DNA from: Sporosarcina sp.
Lineage (GTDB): Bacteria > Bacillota > Bacilli > Bacillales_A > Planococcaceae
NCBI GenBank assembly: GCA_029257435.1
Contig: JARIBI010000037.1
Coordinates: forward strand, 1-43,890
Length of the DNA stretch: 43,890 nucleotides
Direction of reading: 5' to 3'
Under the pieces are notes generated by a model. That model saw only the letters and a program-made list of their open reading frames with translations. It did not search any database and had not been told where the DNA came from. Positions 32,001 through 40,900 of this stretch are shown here, in pieces. Made by a program: the position numbers and the translations under genes. Position 1 is the stretch's first letter. Each line of letters starts with the position of its first letter.

Positions 32001-33267
32001 CGCTACTGGCACCAACAGAGATGGAAAGTGCTGATGTTCCGGGTGCGCCGACCGTTTGTGCGTTAGGTCCCGCATTCCCTGCGGCAACTACACTTACAAC
32101 GCCCGATAGCATTGCGTTATTGACTGCAACGGCGACAGGAGATAAGGGATCCTTTTCGGTCGTTCCTAATGATAGGTTGATCACATCCATTTCATCACGA
32201 ACGGATTTGTCAATTCCCCCCATTACCCCAACCATGTCGCCCATTCCATAAGGGCCTAACACGCGATATCCGTATAACTCAATTCCAGGTGCAACACCTT
32301 TCACCGCATGGTCCACATCGTTTTCCTGTTGTCCAGCAACGGTTCCAGATACGTGTGTACCGTGAGATGTATAATAACTGCTTTCATATAGATCGAACTC
32401 AGGCTCACCTGACTTCTGCCAATCCTTATACGTCGTTTCCATTGGATCTGCATCATTTTCTACAAAGTCCCATCCTTTTACACTGTCGGGATCGATTGCG
32501 GTTGGATCTTTCCCCTCAGTCTCCTGGTATCCTTTATAGGCACTTGCTAAGTCTGGATGATTGTAGTCAATTCCTGTGTCGATAACTCCAACTTTGATGC
32601 CTTCACCTGTCACTCCATCTGCATGCAGATGGTCTACCCCAATTTGAGGAATACTATCAATCATTTTAGATTCAATTGACTCTGTTTTACCTTCTGGAAG
32701 GTCTAATTTAATTTCTTCGTTTTTCCATACTCTTTTGACTACCCCTGTTTTCAATACATCTTTGATCGCAGTGCCTGGCATGGTAACGGCGACACCATTA
32801 AATGCATCGCGGTATTCTCTCGTAATTTCAACACGTGCTGATTCAATAGAATGAGAGCCGAGCGTATTGTACGATTTGTTCTCCAATTGCTGAATCGCTT
32901 TCTTGAATTCGTTATGAGAAGCCTCTACTTTGTTCTTTTCGTCCTGTAAGGAAACAGCGCTGCGTTTTTCCTGAAGCTGTCCTTTGGCAACCGCTACCTT
33001 GGCAGGGTCTTGTTTAAATTCTATAATCAGTTCTAATGGTGCTTCACTTTTTTGGTTTATGGTTGGATGGACCGTGAATCCAACCTCTTTGTCGAGTTCT
33101 TGAATCGCAGCACGCTGTTCTTCTGTCAGGTTGCTCAGAATTTTTTTTGCATCCATTTTGTTCTGTTTTGCTTGGATCGGAAGTGCATGGGTTCCTATTA
33201 AGGAGCCTGCTAGCAGTATCATGGCCATCGACATCGTCATCACACGTTTCGTCTTTTGTTTGCTCAT
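29068..33267 (-). CDS. Giant Vpr-like subtilase with cohesin-like and dockerin modules
   Basis: Secreted serine protease of 1399 residues. Order: signal peptide (about 1-33), I9 propeptide (about 78-189), S8 catalytic domain with Asp230 in GVIDTGIDYNHPDL, His302 in SHGTHVSG, Asn398 in AAGNAGP and Ser620 in GTSMAAPHVAG. A PA domain is inserted at about 455-560, as in Vpr. Fn3-like and beta-sandwich parts follow (690-1050), then a cohesin-like domain (about 1063-1200), a CNA-B/carboxypeptidase-regulatory-like part (1215-1285), and a dockerin-type tail (about 1317-1366). That tail has two calcium loops, DVNDDGVID and DVNKDGIVDELD. All catalytic residues are present. The C-terminal half is unlike typical Vpr (about 806 residues). 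It has its own terminator and lies near an orphan I9 gene. Confidence 0.93.
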   Translation of the reverse strand: MSKQKTKRVMTMSMAMILLAGSLIGTHALPIQAKQNKMDAKKILSNLTEEQRAAIQELDKEVGFTVHPTINQKSEAPLELIIEFKQDPAKVAVAKGQLQEKRSAVSLQDEKNKVEASHNEFKKAIQQLENKSYNTLGSHSIESARVEITREYRDAFNGVAVTMPGTAIKDVLKTGVVKRVWKNEEIKLDLPEGKTESIESKMIDSIPQIGVDHLHADGVTGEGIKVGVIDTGIDYNHPDLASAYKGYQETEGKDPTAIDPDSVKGWDFVENDADPMETTYKDWQKSGEPEFDLYESSYYTSHGTHVSGTVAGQQENDVDHAVKGVAPGIELYGYRVLGPYGMGDMVGVMGGIDKSVRDEMDVINLSLGTTEKDPLSPVAVAVNNAMLSGVVSVVAAGNAGPNAQTVGAPGTSALSISVGASSVAQKTPSYKATTDDAAFSDVRLLAKSFTDRIEGFLGQSYPLVYAGFGGANEFEGRDVKGKIALIQRGQRSFDEKLKNAKDAGAEAVIVFNDSEGQIPYYVGESTSFLPAFRVSNEDGLKLVKSAKTEGQFTFGELSEVKSEGDYLADFSSRGPVASSHDIKPDLVAPGVSIFSTYPAYVNDPIDNNYDSAYERIQGTSMAAPHVAGAAALILQQHPNYTPFEVKTALMNTSVDMREDYSVYEVGAGRINVYDAVYTDTAAVVVDAISMFDEENEPFTLEHETGSLRFGSYYITEGETIQSTKKMKLANHADAEKSYSIEVDFLQASDNRQDAAANDVVIDVPKKLTVASGKVAEFEVSISASEKTKFGTYEGYVQISDGEGETHQVPFALRISSKGFASMEFDRPAVPNVWKYHPFLLPFMGLKVSLKSPMESVDLVIKNSKTNEPLGVVGAFYDMKPDVDYVASKGFMGYIFPFTGDEKNPIGEELVRLPEGDYIYELLGTDKGGDTYSMEQVVVVDNTPPEMMFEDHKPGIIEVDESMYTNEFGRNAFWVHTNVYDSTVDLLNGKGLSYDQSGNIVTVYQNTPFPNALGVAPNGAMSFGVLPEEIEAGPVVIDLVPVDLASNADTRSLTRYTVIKKGTPYALQSYDKEKLYLEEQITMTLNLSQVEKLLSGSFGVEYDHEIFKFENLSVNDEFKKFADANGIEVQLDEPTIDEGDWLDMLHVSATLKSDSEFDGFTGDSPFIDATFTMINDAYYEGANALGVDAFEYQQHGEAESQDLPVFLADPFEVVPKYSILSGFITPEAFTHDGFLDFQDYDKMGAKVYAKGESGKVYHTKVDEYGEYFFYDMPVTEKEVTVYFEVPGHLNKQRTVRPGVEYNGETVGEEFWVNAVHAPAGDVNDDGVIDIHDVMRVVAQYGKNHPSTDVNKDGIVDELDIRYIEKNFLKVGSDAKKKPLEKLGSKGINDFLKALGLVPKK

Positions 33268-33432
33268 CTTCTACTCCCTTTCTCGCTACAGAAATTTTAG
33301 TTGACCTAAAACTACAACTTCTTCTCGACCACATCCTTTTCTCGTAAAATGGGAAACATCTCTAAGTTAAGCGTACCAATAATAAGATTATTGTAAATTG
33401 GGGTAATTTTCTTATTTCGTTTACTTACAGCA
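33268..33432. other. Upstream region of the subtilase gene
   Basis: No gene is seen. A GGGAGT-type ribosome site lies just before the subtilase start. A clear sigma-A promoter was not identified in the AT-rich DNA between it and the terminator of the orphan I9 gene. Confidence 0.4.
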
Positions 33433-33461
33433 AAAAGCCCGTCTAGCCTGCAGACGGGCGA
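33433..33461 (-). terminator. Terminator of the orphan I9 unit
   Basis: GCCCGTCT (33439-33446) and AGACGGGC (33454-33461) with a minus-strand T-run at 33438-33434. Confidence 0.83.
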
Positions 33462-33482
33462 TGGTTATTTAGGTTATGGGCT

Positions 33483-33842
33483 TCACATTATCGGTTTCTC
33501 TGGTATTCTCATTTCCCGATTCGGATAAATCCCTTGAATCACTTGCGACGATAACAGCTGTTGGATGGCAATCCCCTGCAGTTTCATAGCGACCCCATTC
33601 AAGCTGGCCGTATATCGATGAATGATTGTATAAGAATACCCCTTTTCCCCCAATAGGATAGAAAGTTCTTTTTTGAAATCTTCATAACTCTTTTGGAGTC
33701 GTTCATTCGCTGCGTCAACGGAGATATTTTGGGAAGTCCTCATTAAGGTATGAGCAGGAGGTGTGCTAAATTCAATAATGACTTGCACGAATTCTAACGT
33801 GTGTATATCTACTTCTGAGCCAATAGTGATTCTGGGTTTCAT
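33483..33842 (-). CDS. Orphan I9-like propeptide/inhibitor protein
   Basis: A 119-residue protein without signal peptide or membrane segment. Its middle aligns by eye with the I9 propeptide of the nearby subtilase: VIIEFSTPP against IIEFKQDP, a charged helix with EDFKKELSILL against NEFKKAIQQLE, YTASLNGVAMKLQG against YRDAFNGVAVTMPG, and the end GIYPNREMRIPEK against RVWKNEEIKLD. No protease domain follows. I9 domains act as folding helpers and tight inhibitors of subtilases. A free one could inhibit an intracellular protease or be a remnant. It starts 5 bp after the stop of a frameshifted small ORF and ends in a terminator. Ribosome site AAAGGGTGAG. Confidence 0.8.
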   Translation of the reverse strand: MKPRITIGSEVDIHTLEFVQVIIEFSTPPAHTLMRTSQNISVDAANERLQKSYEDFKKELSILLGEKGYSYTIIHRYTASLNGVAMKLQGIAIQQLLSSQVIQGIYPNREMRIPEKPIM

Positions 33843-33846
33843 ATAC

Positions 33847-34064
33847 TCACCCTTTCTTAACGCTTCTAGTCATGGTCGATAAATCCACAAGCTCTCTCAG
33901 CCTGCGCAGAGCTTGTTCAAAAAATCCATTTTTGGCATAGCTGGCAATAGCTCCAGAGGAGAAGCGTTCTTCTTGAATCATTTGAGTCATAATTGCTTTG
34001 AATCTTTGCCCGTTACTTCCTCAAAATACGGTAAGTATGAAAAAGGTTCACGGTACTTCTCCAT
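33847..34064 (-). pseudogene. Small ORF with a one-base frameshift, partner of the orphan I9 gene
   Basis: A strong ribosome site GGAGGGAG precedes ATG 34064. The frame begins MEKYREPFSYLPYFEEVTG and, after KDSKQL, stops at codon 26. Shifting one base near 33990-34005 gives the continuation RFKAIMTQMIQEERFSSGA and then YAKNGFFEQALRRLRELVDL to a TGA at 33847. Joined, this is a helical protein of about 71 residues. It lies 5 bp before the orphan I9 gene, so it is the first gene of that unit. The family is unknown to me. A sequencing error or a programmed frameshift cannot be excluded. Confidence 0.65.
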
Positions 34065-34228
34065 ATGATTCTCTCCCTCCTGAGTAGCTAATTTACATCT
34101 ATACTATCGATATCCCCTAAACTATGACAGTCAAATCTTCACAAAAAGCATTCCTGTTTTATCTATGCGATACTTGAACTTACGAACTGAATACGAATAA
34201 CTAGTTGGACTTTAAAGGAGGAACTTTT

Positions 34229-35146
34229 GTGAAACGATTATTAGACTGTACAGCTTCCGACTTCCAGAAAATGAACGGACAAGACTTAAAGGCTTCAATT
34301 CGAGCATGCGAAGGACGCGTGATGCTATCCGAAACGATGACGTCTGTTGCTCCGTTATATCCTGGAATCACCAATGCTGAACTAGCAGCTTCCTTTGGTG
34401 CCGATCTTCTATTATTGAATTTGTTTGATGTATTTAACCCCTCCGTTAAGGGCTATACATGCGAAACGAATGAATCCGTCATTGAAAAAGTCAAAGAGTT
34501 AACGGGTCGCCCCGTCGGTCTCAATTTGGAACCGGTAGACTTTAATGCAAATCAAATTGAACAACTGGTACCGATTTCTAAAGGCCGAACAGCTACTGAA
34601 GAAACACTGATTGTAGCAAAAAAACTTGGTTTTGACTTTATTTGCTTAACTGGGAACCCGAAAACCGGTGTGACTAATGACCAAACAGTAGTTGCCATTC
34701 AAAAAGCGCGTGAAGTGTTTGGTGAAAAAGGGCTCATTATCGCTGGAAAAATGCACGGGGCTGGCGTCACAAATGAAACAGGAAGCGGTATTATTTCAGA
34801 AGCTACCCTTTCAAGCTTCATAGAAGCAGGCGCAGATGTAATTTTAATGCCTGCCCCTGGAACTGTTCCTGGCATCACAGTTGAAACGGCTGAGCGATAC
34901 GTTCGTTTCGTACACTCTAAAGGAGCATTGGCCATGCTGACGATTGGGACTAGCCAAGAAGGTGCGGACGAAGCGACCATCCGCCAAATTGCCTTGAATA
35001 GTAAGATGGCGGGCGCCGACATTTACCATATCGGCGATACAGGTTTTTACGGAATTGCGGTACCAGAAAATATTATGACCTATTCAATTGTCATTCGAGG
35101 GCGACGCCATACGTATGTACGGATGGCTTCTTCAGTCAAAAGATAA
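34229..35146 (+). CDS. DUF7916 family TIM-barrel-like protein
   Basis: A 305-residue soluble protein from GTG 34229, chosen because AAAGGAGG lies 7 nt upstream. The family start KRLLDCTASDFQKMNG is seen, then ASFGADLLLLNLFDVFNP, GRPVGLNLEPVD, FICLTGNPKTGVTND, KMHGAGVTNETGSGI, and IEAGADVILMPAPGTVPGI. Repeated beta strand-helix turns with Gly/Asp loops suggest a TIM barrel close to the phosphoenolpyruvate mutase type. Family members are often annotated as haloacid-dehalogenase-like or PEP phosphonomutase and sit in PTS sugar operons. Here it is alone, divergent from the I9 unit and convergent with a chemoreceptor gene. The reaction is unknown. Confidence 0.78.
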   Translation: MKRLLDCTASDFQKMNGQDLKASIRACEGRVMLSETMTSVAPLYPGITNAELAASFGADLLLLNLFDVFNPSVKGYTCETNESVIEKVKELTGRPVGLNLEPVDFNANQIEQLVPISKGRTATEETLIVAKKLGFDFICLTGNPKTGVTNDQTVVAIQKAREVFGEKGLIIAGKMHGAGVTNETGSGIISEATLSSFIEAGADVILMPAPGTVPGITVETAERYVRFVHSKGALAMLTIGTSQEGADEATIRQIALNSKMAGADIYHIGDTGFYGIAVPENIMTYSIVIRGRRHTYVRMASSVKR

Positions 35147-35176
35147 GTAACACCGAATTGTGAACAATCCTTTAAT

Positions 35177-35219
35177 AAAAAAGCCATTCCCGTTCATTTT
35201 CTGAACAGGAATGGCTTTT
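35177..35219. terminator. Bidirectional terminator between the DUF7916 and chemoreceptor genes
   Basis: AAAAGCCATTCC and GGAATGGCTTTT form part of an 18-bp stem (35179-35196 and 35202-35219) with one mismatch. Confidence 0.9.
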
Positions 35220-35224
35220 CACCT

Positions 35225-37201
35225 TTACACTTTAAATCGATTCACAGCCAGGCTCAGTTCTTCGCTAAGTTCTGTTAACGTTTCAGCTGCATTTGTGACA
35301 GACTGAATCGCGCGAAGTTGTTCTTCCGTAGATGCACTCACTTCTTCACACGCTGCCGCTGTCTCTTGAGACGTTGCGGCCATCGTTTCGATTGTTTGCG
35401 CGACGTCTTCTTTATGTGTCGCGACTTTTTGAATTTCATTATAGACGGAGTCAATGGAATCTTGCATCGTCGCCATCAAAGTGGATATTTCATCAAATGT
35501 GATTTCTGTATCATTCACGACTGTTCCTTGACGAAGGAAGTTTTCACGGGTGTCGTTCATTTGTTGAGTCACTAGTCTCGACTCTGCTTGTAACTCTTGA
35601 ACGGTTACTTTCACTTCTTCGGTGGACCGAGCAGATTGTTCCGCAAGTTTACGGACCTCATCTGCAACGACGGCGAATCCTTTACCATGTTCTCCTGCAC
35701 GAGCTGCTTCTATGCTTGCATTGAGTGCTAGTAAATTTGTTTGAGCGGAGATTTCAGTAATTGTTTCCATCACACCTCCGATAGCTTTTACTTTCACTTC
35801 AAGCGCACTAATGACATCCCCCATAGACTGTAGATTGGTTTCAGACTCTCCAAATGATTCTTTGAGTTGTTGCATCTGACCTTGACCGCTGGCATTCATA
35901 TCGCCCGCTTTTGTTGCGATATCTGACATAACACCTGCTTTTGCCGTAATTTCATTTATTTGCTGACCGAGAAGATCTGCACGTTCTGTTACGACTTCAG
36001 CATCCTCAGCGGATTTCGATGCACCATTAGCTATTTCAGAAACTGCATTGGCAACTTCTTCACTGGAAGCATTCGTTTCTTCCGCTACCGCACTTAAGCT
36101 TTCTGAATTCACACGAACGTTCGTCGCGGATCCGTTAACAATTGATATAATTTCATTCATATTTTCAATCATTGTATTGAAGTTATTCCCAAGGTCTCCA
36201 ATTTCATCTTTTGTCTTAATATCAGATCGAACAGTTAAGTCTCCTTCTGATACAGAATCCATCAATGATTTCAATTTAGCAATTGGTTTAATGGTACGAT
36301 TGATGACAATATATACAACAATAAAGATCACCAACAACGTCGCAACCGCAATTGCAATCATCGAGTTTCGCAAGTTATTCGCAAGTGAATTCACATCTTT
36401 TTCGTTATACACGGCCATCACTTTCCAGTCGAATTCTGGAACTGTTGAATAGACGTTTATATAGTTATCCTTGTCGAAAGAATAGTGAACCGCACCGCGT
36501 GCTTCTCCGCTATCATACATTGTTTTAACGAAATCATTCTTCATCCAGTTATCACCGGTTTGAACCGGGTGAGCTATCACAACCCCCTGTTCATCGAGTA
36601 AGGTAATGTATCCGTTATATCCGACATCATTTTCGATAATTTTTTTAGATAACGATTCGAGTTGGACATCCAGTGCGACAACTCCTACAAGTTTTCCATT
36701 GTTTTGAACTGCCTTTGAAACCGTAATAACAAATTCTCCTGTTGCTTGGTCCTCGTATGGGTGCGACCATGCAACTTCTTCAGGTTTCGCAATTGCTTCC
36801 ATATACCATTCCCGCGTAGTGGGGTCAATATCTGCACCTAAATCCGTTTCCGGTCGGATGATTGTCTTTTTGTCAGGTGTTGCAAAGTAAATGGAGGATG
36901 ATTCATCTTGAAGTTGAAGGAAATAATCTAACTCCTCTTCAACGTCTTTCGGTAACGTTTTTGCTGTAAATCCTGCCAATGTTGGTGAATGTGATTCTTG
37001 TGAAATCCCTTTTTCAAATTGCGTTAAAAAGTTATTGATGGAAAAACCTATCTCATTGACTAATGCTTCGCTTGTCTTCAAGACACTTTGTTTTGTCTTA
37101 CTTTTGACATCTGTGCTGCTGATGATGGTCATTATCGAAATACCCGCGAGGAATAGCACCATCACTGTAACTAATATTTTGGTTTTGATTGATTTAAACA
37201 T
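35225..37201 (-). CDS. Methyl-accepting chemotaxis protein with dCache domain
   Basis: A 658-residue transmembrane chemoreceptor. First span at about 9-29, an extracellular dCache_1 sensor (about 33-275, with [20 protein letters not shown], then [20 protein letters not shown], then [16 protein letters not shown]), second span at about 283-305, HAMP (about 306-360), then the coiled-coil signalling domain. The hairpin tip is [21 protein letters not shown] (shown here in part as [16 protein letters not shown]) with [20 protein letters not shown], the CheA/CheW contact. No chemotaxis genes are adjacent. dCache sensors mostly bind amino acids, amines or carboxylates; the ligand is not deducible. 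Confidence 0.93.
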   Translation of the reverse strand: MFKSIKTKILVTVMVLFLAGISIMTIISSTDVKSKTKQSVLKTSEALVNEIGFSINNFLTQFEKGISQESHSPTLAGFTAKTLPKDVEEELDYFLQLQDESSSIYFATPDKKTIIRPETDLGADIDPTTREWYMEAIAKPEEVAWSHPYEDQATGEFVITVSKAVQNNGKLVGVVALDVQLESLSKKIIENDVGYNGYITLLDEQGVVIAHPVQTGDNWMKNDFVKTMYDSGEARGAVHYSFDKDNYINVYSTVPEFDWKVMAVYNEKDVNSLANNLRNSMIAIAVATLLVIFIVVYIVINRTIKPIAKLKSLMDSVSEGDLTVRSDIKTKDEIGDLGNNFNTMIENMNEIISIVNGSATNVRVNSESLSAVAEETNASSEEVANAVSEIANGASKSAEDAEVVTERADLLGQQINEITAKAGVMSDIATKAGDMNASGQGQMQQLKESFGESETNLQSMGDVISALEVKVKAIGGVMETITEISAQTNLLALNASIEAARAGEHGKGFAVVADEVRKLAEQSARSTEEVKVTVQELQAESRLVTQQMNDTRENFLRQGTVVNDTEITFDEISTLMATMQDSIDSVYNEIQKVATHKEDVAQTIETMAATSQETAAACEEVSASTEEQLRAIQSVTNAAETLTELSEELSLAVNRFKV

Positions 37202-37380
37202 TTTGCACCTACTATTCTTAGTTTAATTACTAAGTATATTTCGGATGGAGAACGGTGTTGTTTAGTGATGAATTAAAAAAGAAACAGGAAATTTGAACCA
37301 GACTAAACTTCATACACATTTTAGACAACTGTTACTAAACTACCAATTTAAATTTTAGAAGCTGTAAACAAGACAAATAG

Positions 37381-37408
37381 GCGAAGAGAAGTACCGCTTT
37401 CTCTTCGC
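37381..37408 (-). terminator. Hairpin downstream of the SLH pseudogene
   Basis: Perfect 10-bp arms GCGAAGAGAA and TTCTCTTCGC. The T-tract after it on the minus strand is weak. Confidence 0.6.
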
Positions 37409-37463
37409 CCAACCTATTGTTCTTTTAAGTCTGTCTGTTCTTGGTCCTCTTTTCTCTTCAAGC

Positions 37464-38539
37464 TTACTGAATCGATTTTAACTCCGAAACTGTTTCACCT
37501 GTCTTACCCACTACTTTCACTTCACCTATACCTTTCACATAGTACTTTTTCTGGCCGCTGCTGTTAGATACTTCTACAGCATTTGTAAATGTCTTATAAG
37601 GCGTACTTACAGTCTTGTTCACTCCCGTTATGATATTGGATTCGAGCATATCCATACCCGGCTGCCATTTGGAGTTTACTTTTACTGGATAAGCTAACTC
37701 TTTACTGCCGTGCGGAATAGGAAATACCATGTAGAGTCCGTCTTTGTCTTCTGTTTGGTCAATATATTCAATACTGCCGTCGCTTGTATCTTTGTATTCC
37801 CACAGATATCCGTAGAACGCATTTCCTCCAAATTTCGTGTGGACTTTCTTATAAGAAATCTGGATTTCGCCCTGGGAATTCGCGTAACTATACGTTTTTG
37901 TCAGATCATATGCATACCCGTCTGTCTTCATGGTACGCTGTTTAAACTCAATGCTCAGTCCGCGGGCCATAAATGCTGAGAATTGCTCATGTGTTACGAA
38001 TGCAGCGGGTCGAAACGTACCATCAGGACATCCAGTGAGTACGTGAGACCCAGCAAGTGTCCCAATCGCATAAGAAGCTTTCATATTATACCCAACATCA
38101 GTAAATTCTCCAGTGGTGCCCGCTTGTGACCAAAAAATACGCGAAAGTATCATCGCCATATCGCCACGTGAGATGGGGGTATCTGGACGGAACGTACCAT
38201 CTGCAAAGCCACTCAAATGACCGCGGTCCCAAGCTGAGTGAATATAGCCGCTTTCACCATGATTTTTACTAACGTCCTTGAATTTCGTATTTCGTTGCGT
38301 ACCATCGAGTTTCAGCATACGACCAATCATAATCGCAACCTCTCCCCGTGTTACATTTTTGGGGATTGGAAGTTCCCATTGGAATACCCGCTGTTAATAT
38401 TCTGTTCAACTAAATAATTCATTTCATCGTGAAAACGGCTTGTATCGGGAACGTCCGGGAATCCTGCTGCCGCAGCTGGCTGTGTAGCTAGTACGAACGA
38501 CAAAGCTAGCGTGGTGAACAATGCAGACAATCGCTTCAT
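37464..38539 (-). pseudogene. SLH-domain surface protein broken by a frameshift
   Basis: The start is MKRLSALFTTLALSFVLA with a signal peptide ending near AAAAG. Three SLH repeats follow, beginning FPDVPDTSRFHDEMNYLVE, FKDVSKNHGESGYIHSAWD and FTDVGYNMKASYAIGTL. The third ends near FMARGLS and a C-terminal domain of about 165 residues follows with no recognised family. A one-base shift within 38350-38375, inside the first repeat at GYSNGNFQ..., stops the first frame after 62 codons. The second frame resumes at PKNVTRGEVAIMIGR and runs to 37464. SLH repeats bind secondary cell-wall polymer. Apart from the shift everything is intact, so it may be a very recent lesion or a sequencing error. Confidence 0.8.
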
Positions 38540-38702
38540 GAAATCTCTCCTTTAATAGTTTGTATCTTCAGATCACCAATAATTTCATATTTTATCAACT
38601 TTACTTTATAGATTCTCTTCCTTAAGCTACTGGCCCCATTTACTGAAATACGCTATCCTTATAAGAATAGACCATTTGAAACTTAACAAAAGAGGTGCCG
38701 TC

Positions 38703-40844
38703 ATGAAACCAGTGATACTAGCTGAAAAACCATCCCAAGCAAAAGCTTATGCGGATGCATTTACTGCACGTAAACACGAGGGCTATATGGAAATTCATCC
38801 GTGTCCGACATTTCCTGAAGGGGCTTTTTTGACGTGGGGTGTTGGTCATCTTGTGGAGTTAAAAGAACCGCATACATACAATCCCGCGTGGAAACGCTGG
38901 TCACTTGGCAGCCTGCCGATTTTGCCTGATCATTATGAGTTCCAAGTATCCAAGGGGAAATTCAAGCAATTCCAAGTCGTGAAGAAATTAGTCAAAGGGA
39001 CTGATACGGTCATTAACGCGTGCGATGTGGATCGCGAAGGATCGAATATTTTCTATAGCATTTACGATCAGACAGGTGCACGCGGACAAACGATTAAACG
39101 TCTTTGGATTAACTCCTTAGAAGCCGATGAAGTGATCAAAGGGTTTGAGAATTTACGCGATAATAAGAAGGATTTGCAAATGTATGAAGAAGCAAAGTCC
39201 CGACAGATCAGTGACTGGCTCGTTGGGATGAATGGGTCGCGGTTGTATACGCTGTTACTGAAAGCGAAAGGGATCGAGGAAGTATTCCCGATTGGACGGG
39301 TTCAATCGCCGACTGTGTACTTGATTTATCAGCGGCAGCGTGAAATTGAGACGTTTGTCTCTGAACCATTTTTTGAAGCAGAGGCGCTATTTACCGCGGC
39401 AAACGGTACGTATAAAGGAAAGGCCAAGTTGAAAGAGCCGAAGCGTGAGCTGATCGCAGATGCGCTGAATAGCCGCGGTATCACGAAACGAACGCCCGGA
39501 ACGATCACGGAGCTGAAAACCACTGATAAACGCTTACCGCCCCCACAGCTGCACTCACTTTCAACGTTGCAGGCAACCGCAAATCGCCGCTGGAAAGCAA
39601 GTCCTGCGACAGTCTTGAAAACGATGCAGACCCTGTATGAGAAGAAACTTGTCTCGTATCCACGTACGGACACGCGCCATATTACGCCGAGTGAGTTCAA
39701 TTACTTGGCGGCATCGGTTGAAAAGTACCAAGAGCTCATTGGACAGCCATTTGAGATCGCTTCGAAAACACCCAAAAAGCGCTTCGTGGATAGCTCTAAA
39801 GTTCAGGAACACTATGCCATTATCCCAACAAAAAAAGTTCCAACAGCAGCTGCCATTTCTAGATTGGCACCGTTAGAACGGAACTTATATGAAGAAGTTG
39901 TCCGGACTGCACTCGCGATGTTCCACCGGGATTATTTGTATACTGAAACCAAAGTGACGACAGACGTCAACGGACTCCCCTTCTTTACGACCGGAAAAAC
40001 GGAAGTGGACAAAGGCTGGAAAGAGCTATTTTCAACACCTCCGAAAAAAGGAAAAGAAGCGGATGAGCCCGCACTGCCTCCTTTGGAAAAGAGTGAAACG
40101 GTGCAAAGTGAAATTGGGATTAAAGAAGGCGCGACCCAGCCGCCAAAACCGTACACAGAAGGACAGCTGATCGCGATGATGAAAACGTGCGGTAAGCTCG
40201 TTGAGGATCAGACAGAGACCGATATTCTCAAAGAAATTGAAGGGCTTGGCACAGAAGCCACCCGAAGCAATATTATCGAAACGATAAAAAAGCATGGTTA
40301 TATTTCAGTTACGAAAAATATTGTATCGATCACCGACAAAGGACGCGTCCTATGTCAGGCAATAGAAGGCAGTCTGCTCGCGAGCCCCTCAATGACAGCA
40401 AAGTGGGAAACGTATTTAAAAAAAATCGGGAACGGCGAAGGAACAGGCCAGCACTTTTTAGGAAGCGTGTCGAAATTTATTTATAAACTGCTTGAAGACG
40501 TGCCGGTCCAACTGGAGAAACAAAAGATCGATATCGTATTGCCGCCTTCAAAGTCTTCCAGCCGGAAATCCTATACTGTAACAGAAGTTGCCCCCTGTCC
40601 GAAGTGCGGAAATGGCATGATTGTTGCGCGCAAAGAATTTTACGGCTGCAGCAACTACAAAAACGGCTGCAAGCAAACATTTCCTGGACTGTTTTTGAAA
40701 AAGAAACTGACTCAGCCGCAAGTAAAACTGCTTTGCACAAAAGGAAAAACAAATGTCATTAAGGGATTCACGCATGCGAACGGTCAGAAGTTTGATGCTA
40801 TGCTTGAATTGAAAGAAGGAAAAATAAACTTAGTCTTTGTGTAA
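38703..40844 (+). CDS. topB: DNA topoisomerase III (type IA)
   Basis: Type IA topoisomerase that decatenates DNA and removes negative supercoils, 713 residues from ATG 38703. AGAGGTG lies upstream; an in-frame ATG 27 nt earlier lacks a ribosome site. The TOPRIM glutamate is E8 in ILAEKPSQA and the metal aspartates are D108 and D110 in ACDVDREGSN. The catalytic tyrosine is Y319 in LVSYPRTDTRHI. The central domain has PTVYLIYQRQREIETF. A C-terminal zinc-ribbon, CPKCGNGMIV...YGCSNYKNGC, binds single strands. Length and order equal the B. subtilis enzyme. Single gene with a strong terminator. Confidence 0.95.
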   Translation: MKPVILAEKPSQAKAYADAFTARKHEGYMEIHPCPTFPEGAFLTWGVGHLVELKEPHTYNPAWKRWSLGSLPILPDHYEFQVSKGKFKQFQVVKKLVKGTDTVINACDVDREGSNIFYSIYDQTGARGQTIKRLWINSLEADEVIKGFENLRDNKKDLQMYEEAKSRQISDWLVGMNGSRLYTLLLKAKGIEEVFPIGRVQSPTVYLIYQRQREIETFVSEPFFEAEALFTAANGTYKGKAKLKEPKRELIADALNSRGITKRTPGTITELKTTDKRLPPPQLHSLSTLQATANRRWKASPATVLKTMQTLYEKKLVSYPRTDTRHITPSEFNYLAASVEKYQELIGQPFEIASKTPKKRFVDSSKVQEHYAIIPTKKVPTAAAISRLAPLERNLYEEVVRTALAMFHRDYLYTETKVTTDVNGLPFFTTGKTEVDKGWKELFSTPPKKGKEADEPALPPLEKSETVQSEIGIKEGATQPPKPYTEGQLIAMMKTCGKLVEDQTETDILKEIEGLGTEATRSNIIETIKKHGYISVTKNIVSITDKGRVLCQAIEGSLLASPSMTAKWETYLKKIGNGEGTGQHFLGSVSKFIYKLLEDVPVQLEKQKIDIVLPPSKSSSRKSYTVTEVAPCPKCGNGMIVARKEFYGCSNYKNGCKQTFPGLFLKKKLTQPQVKLLCTKGKTNVIKGFTHANGQKFDAMLELKEGKINLVFV

Positions 40845-40847
40845 CAA

Positions 40848-40890
40848 AAAACGGAAAGCCCTCTTATGATAAGAGTGGCTTTCCATTTTT
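40848..40890. terminator. Bidirectional terminator between topB and the cardiolipin synthase gene
   Basis: GGAAAGCCCTCTTA (40853-40866) pairs with TAAGAGTGGCTTTCC (40870-40884) with a bulge; T-rich flanks lie on both sides. Confidence 0.88.
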
Positions 40891-40900
40891 CGTTCTGCAA

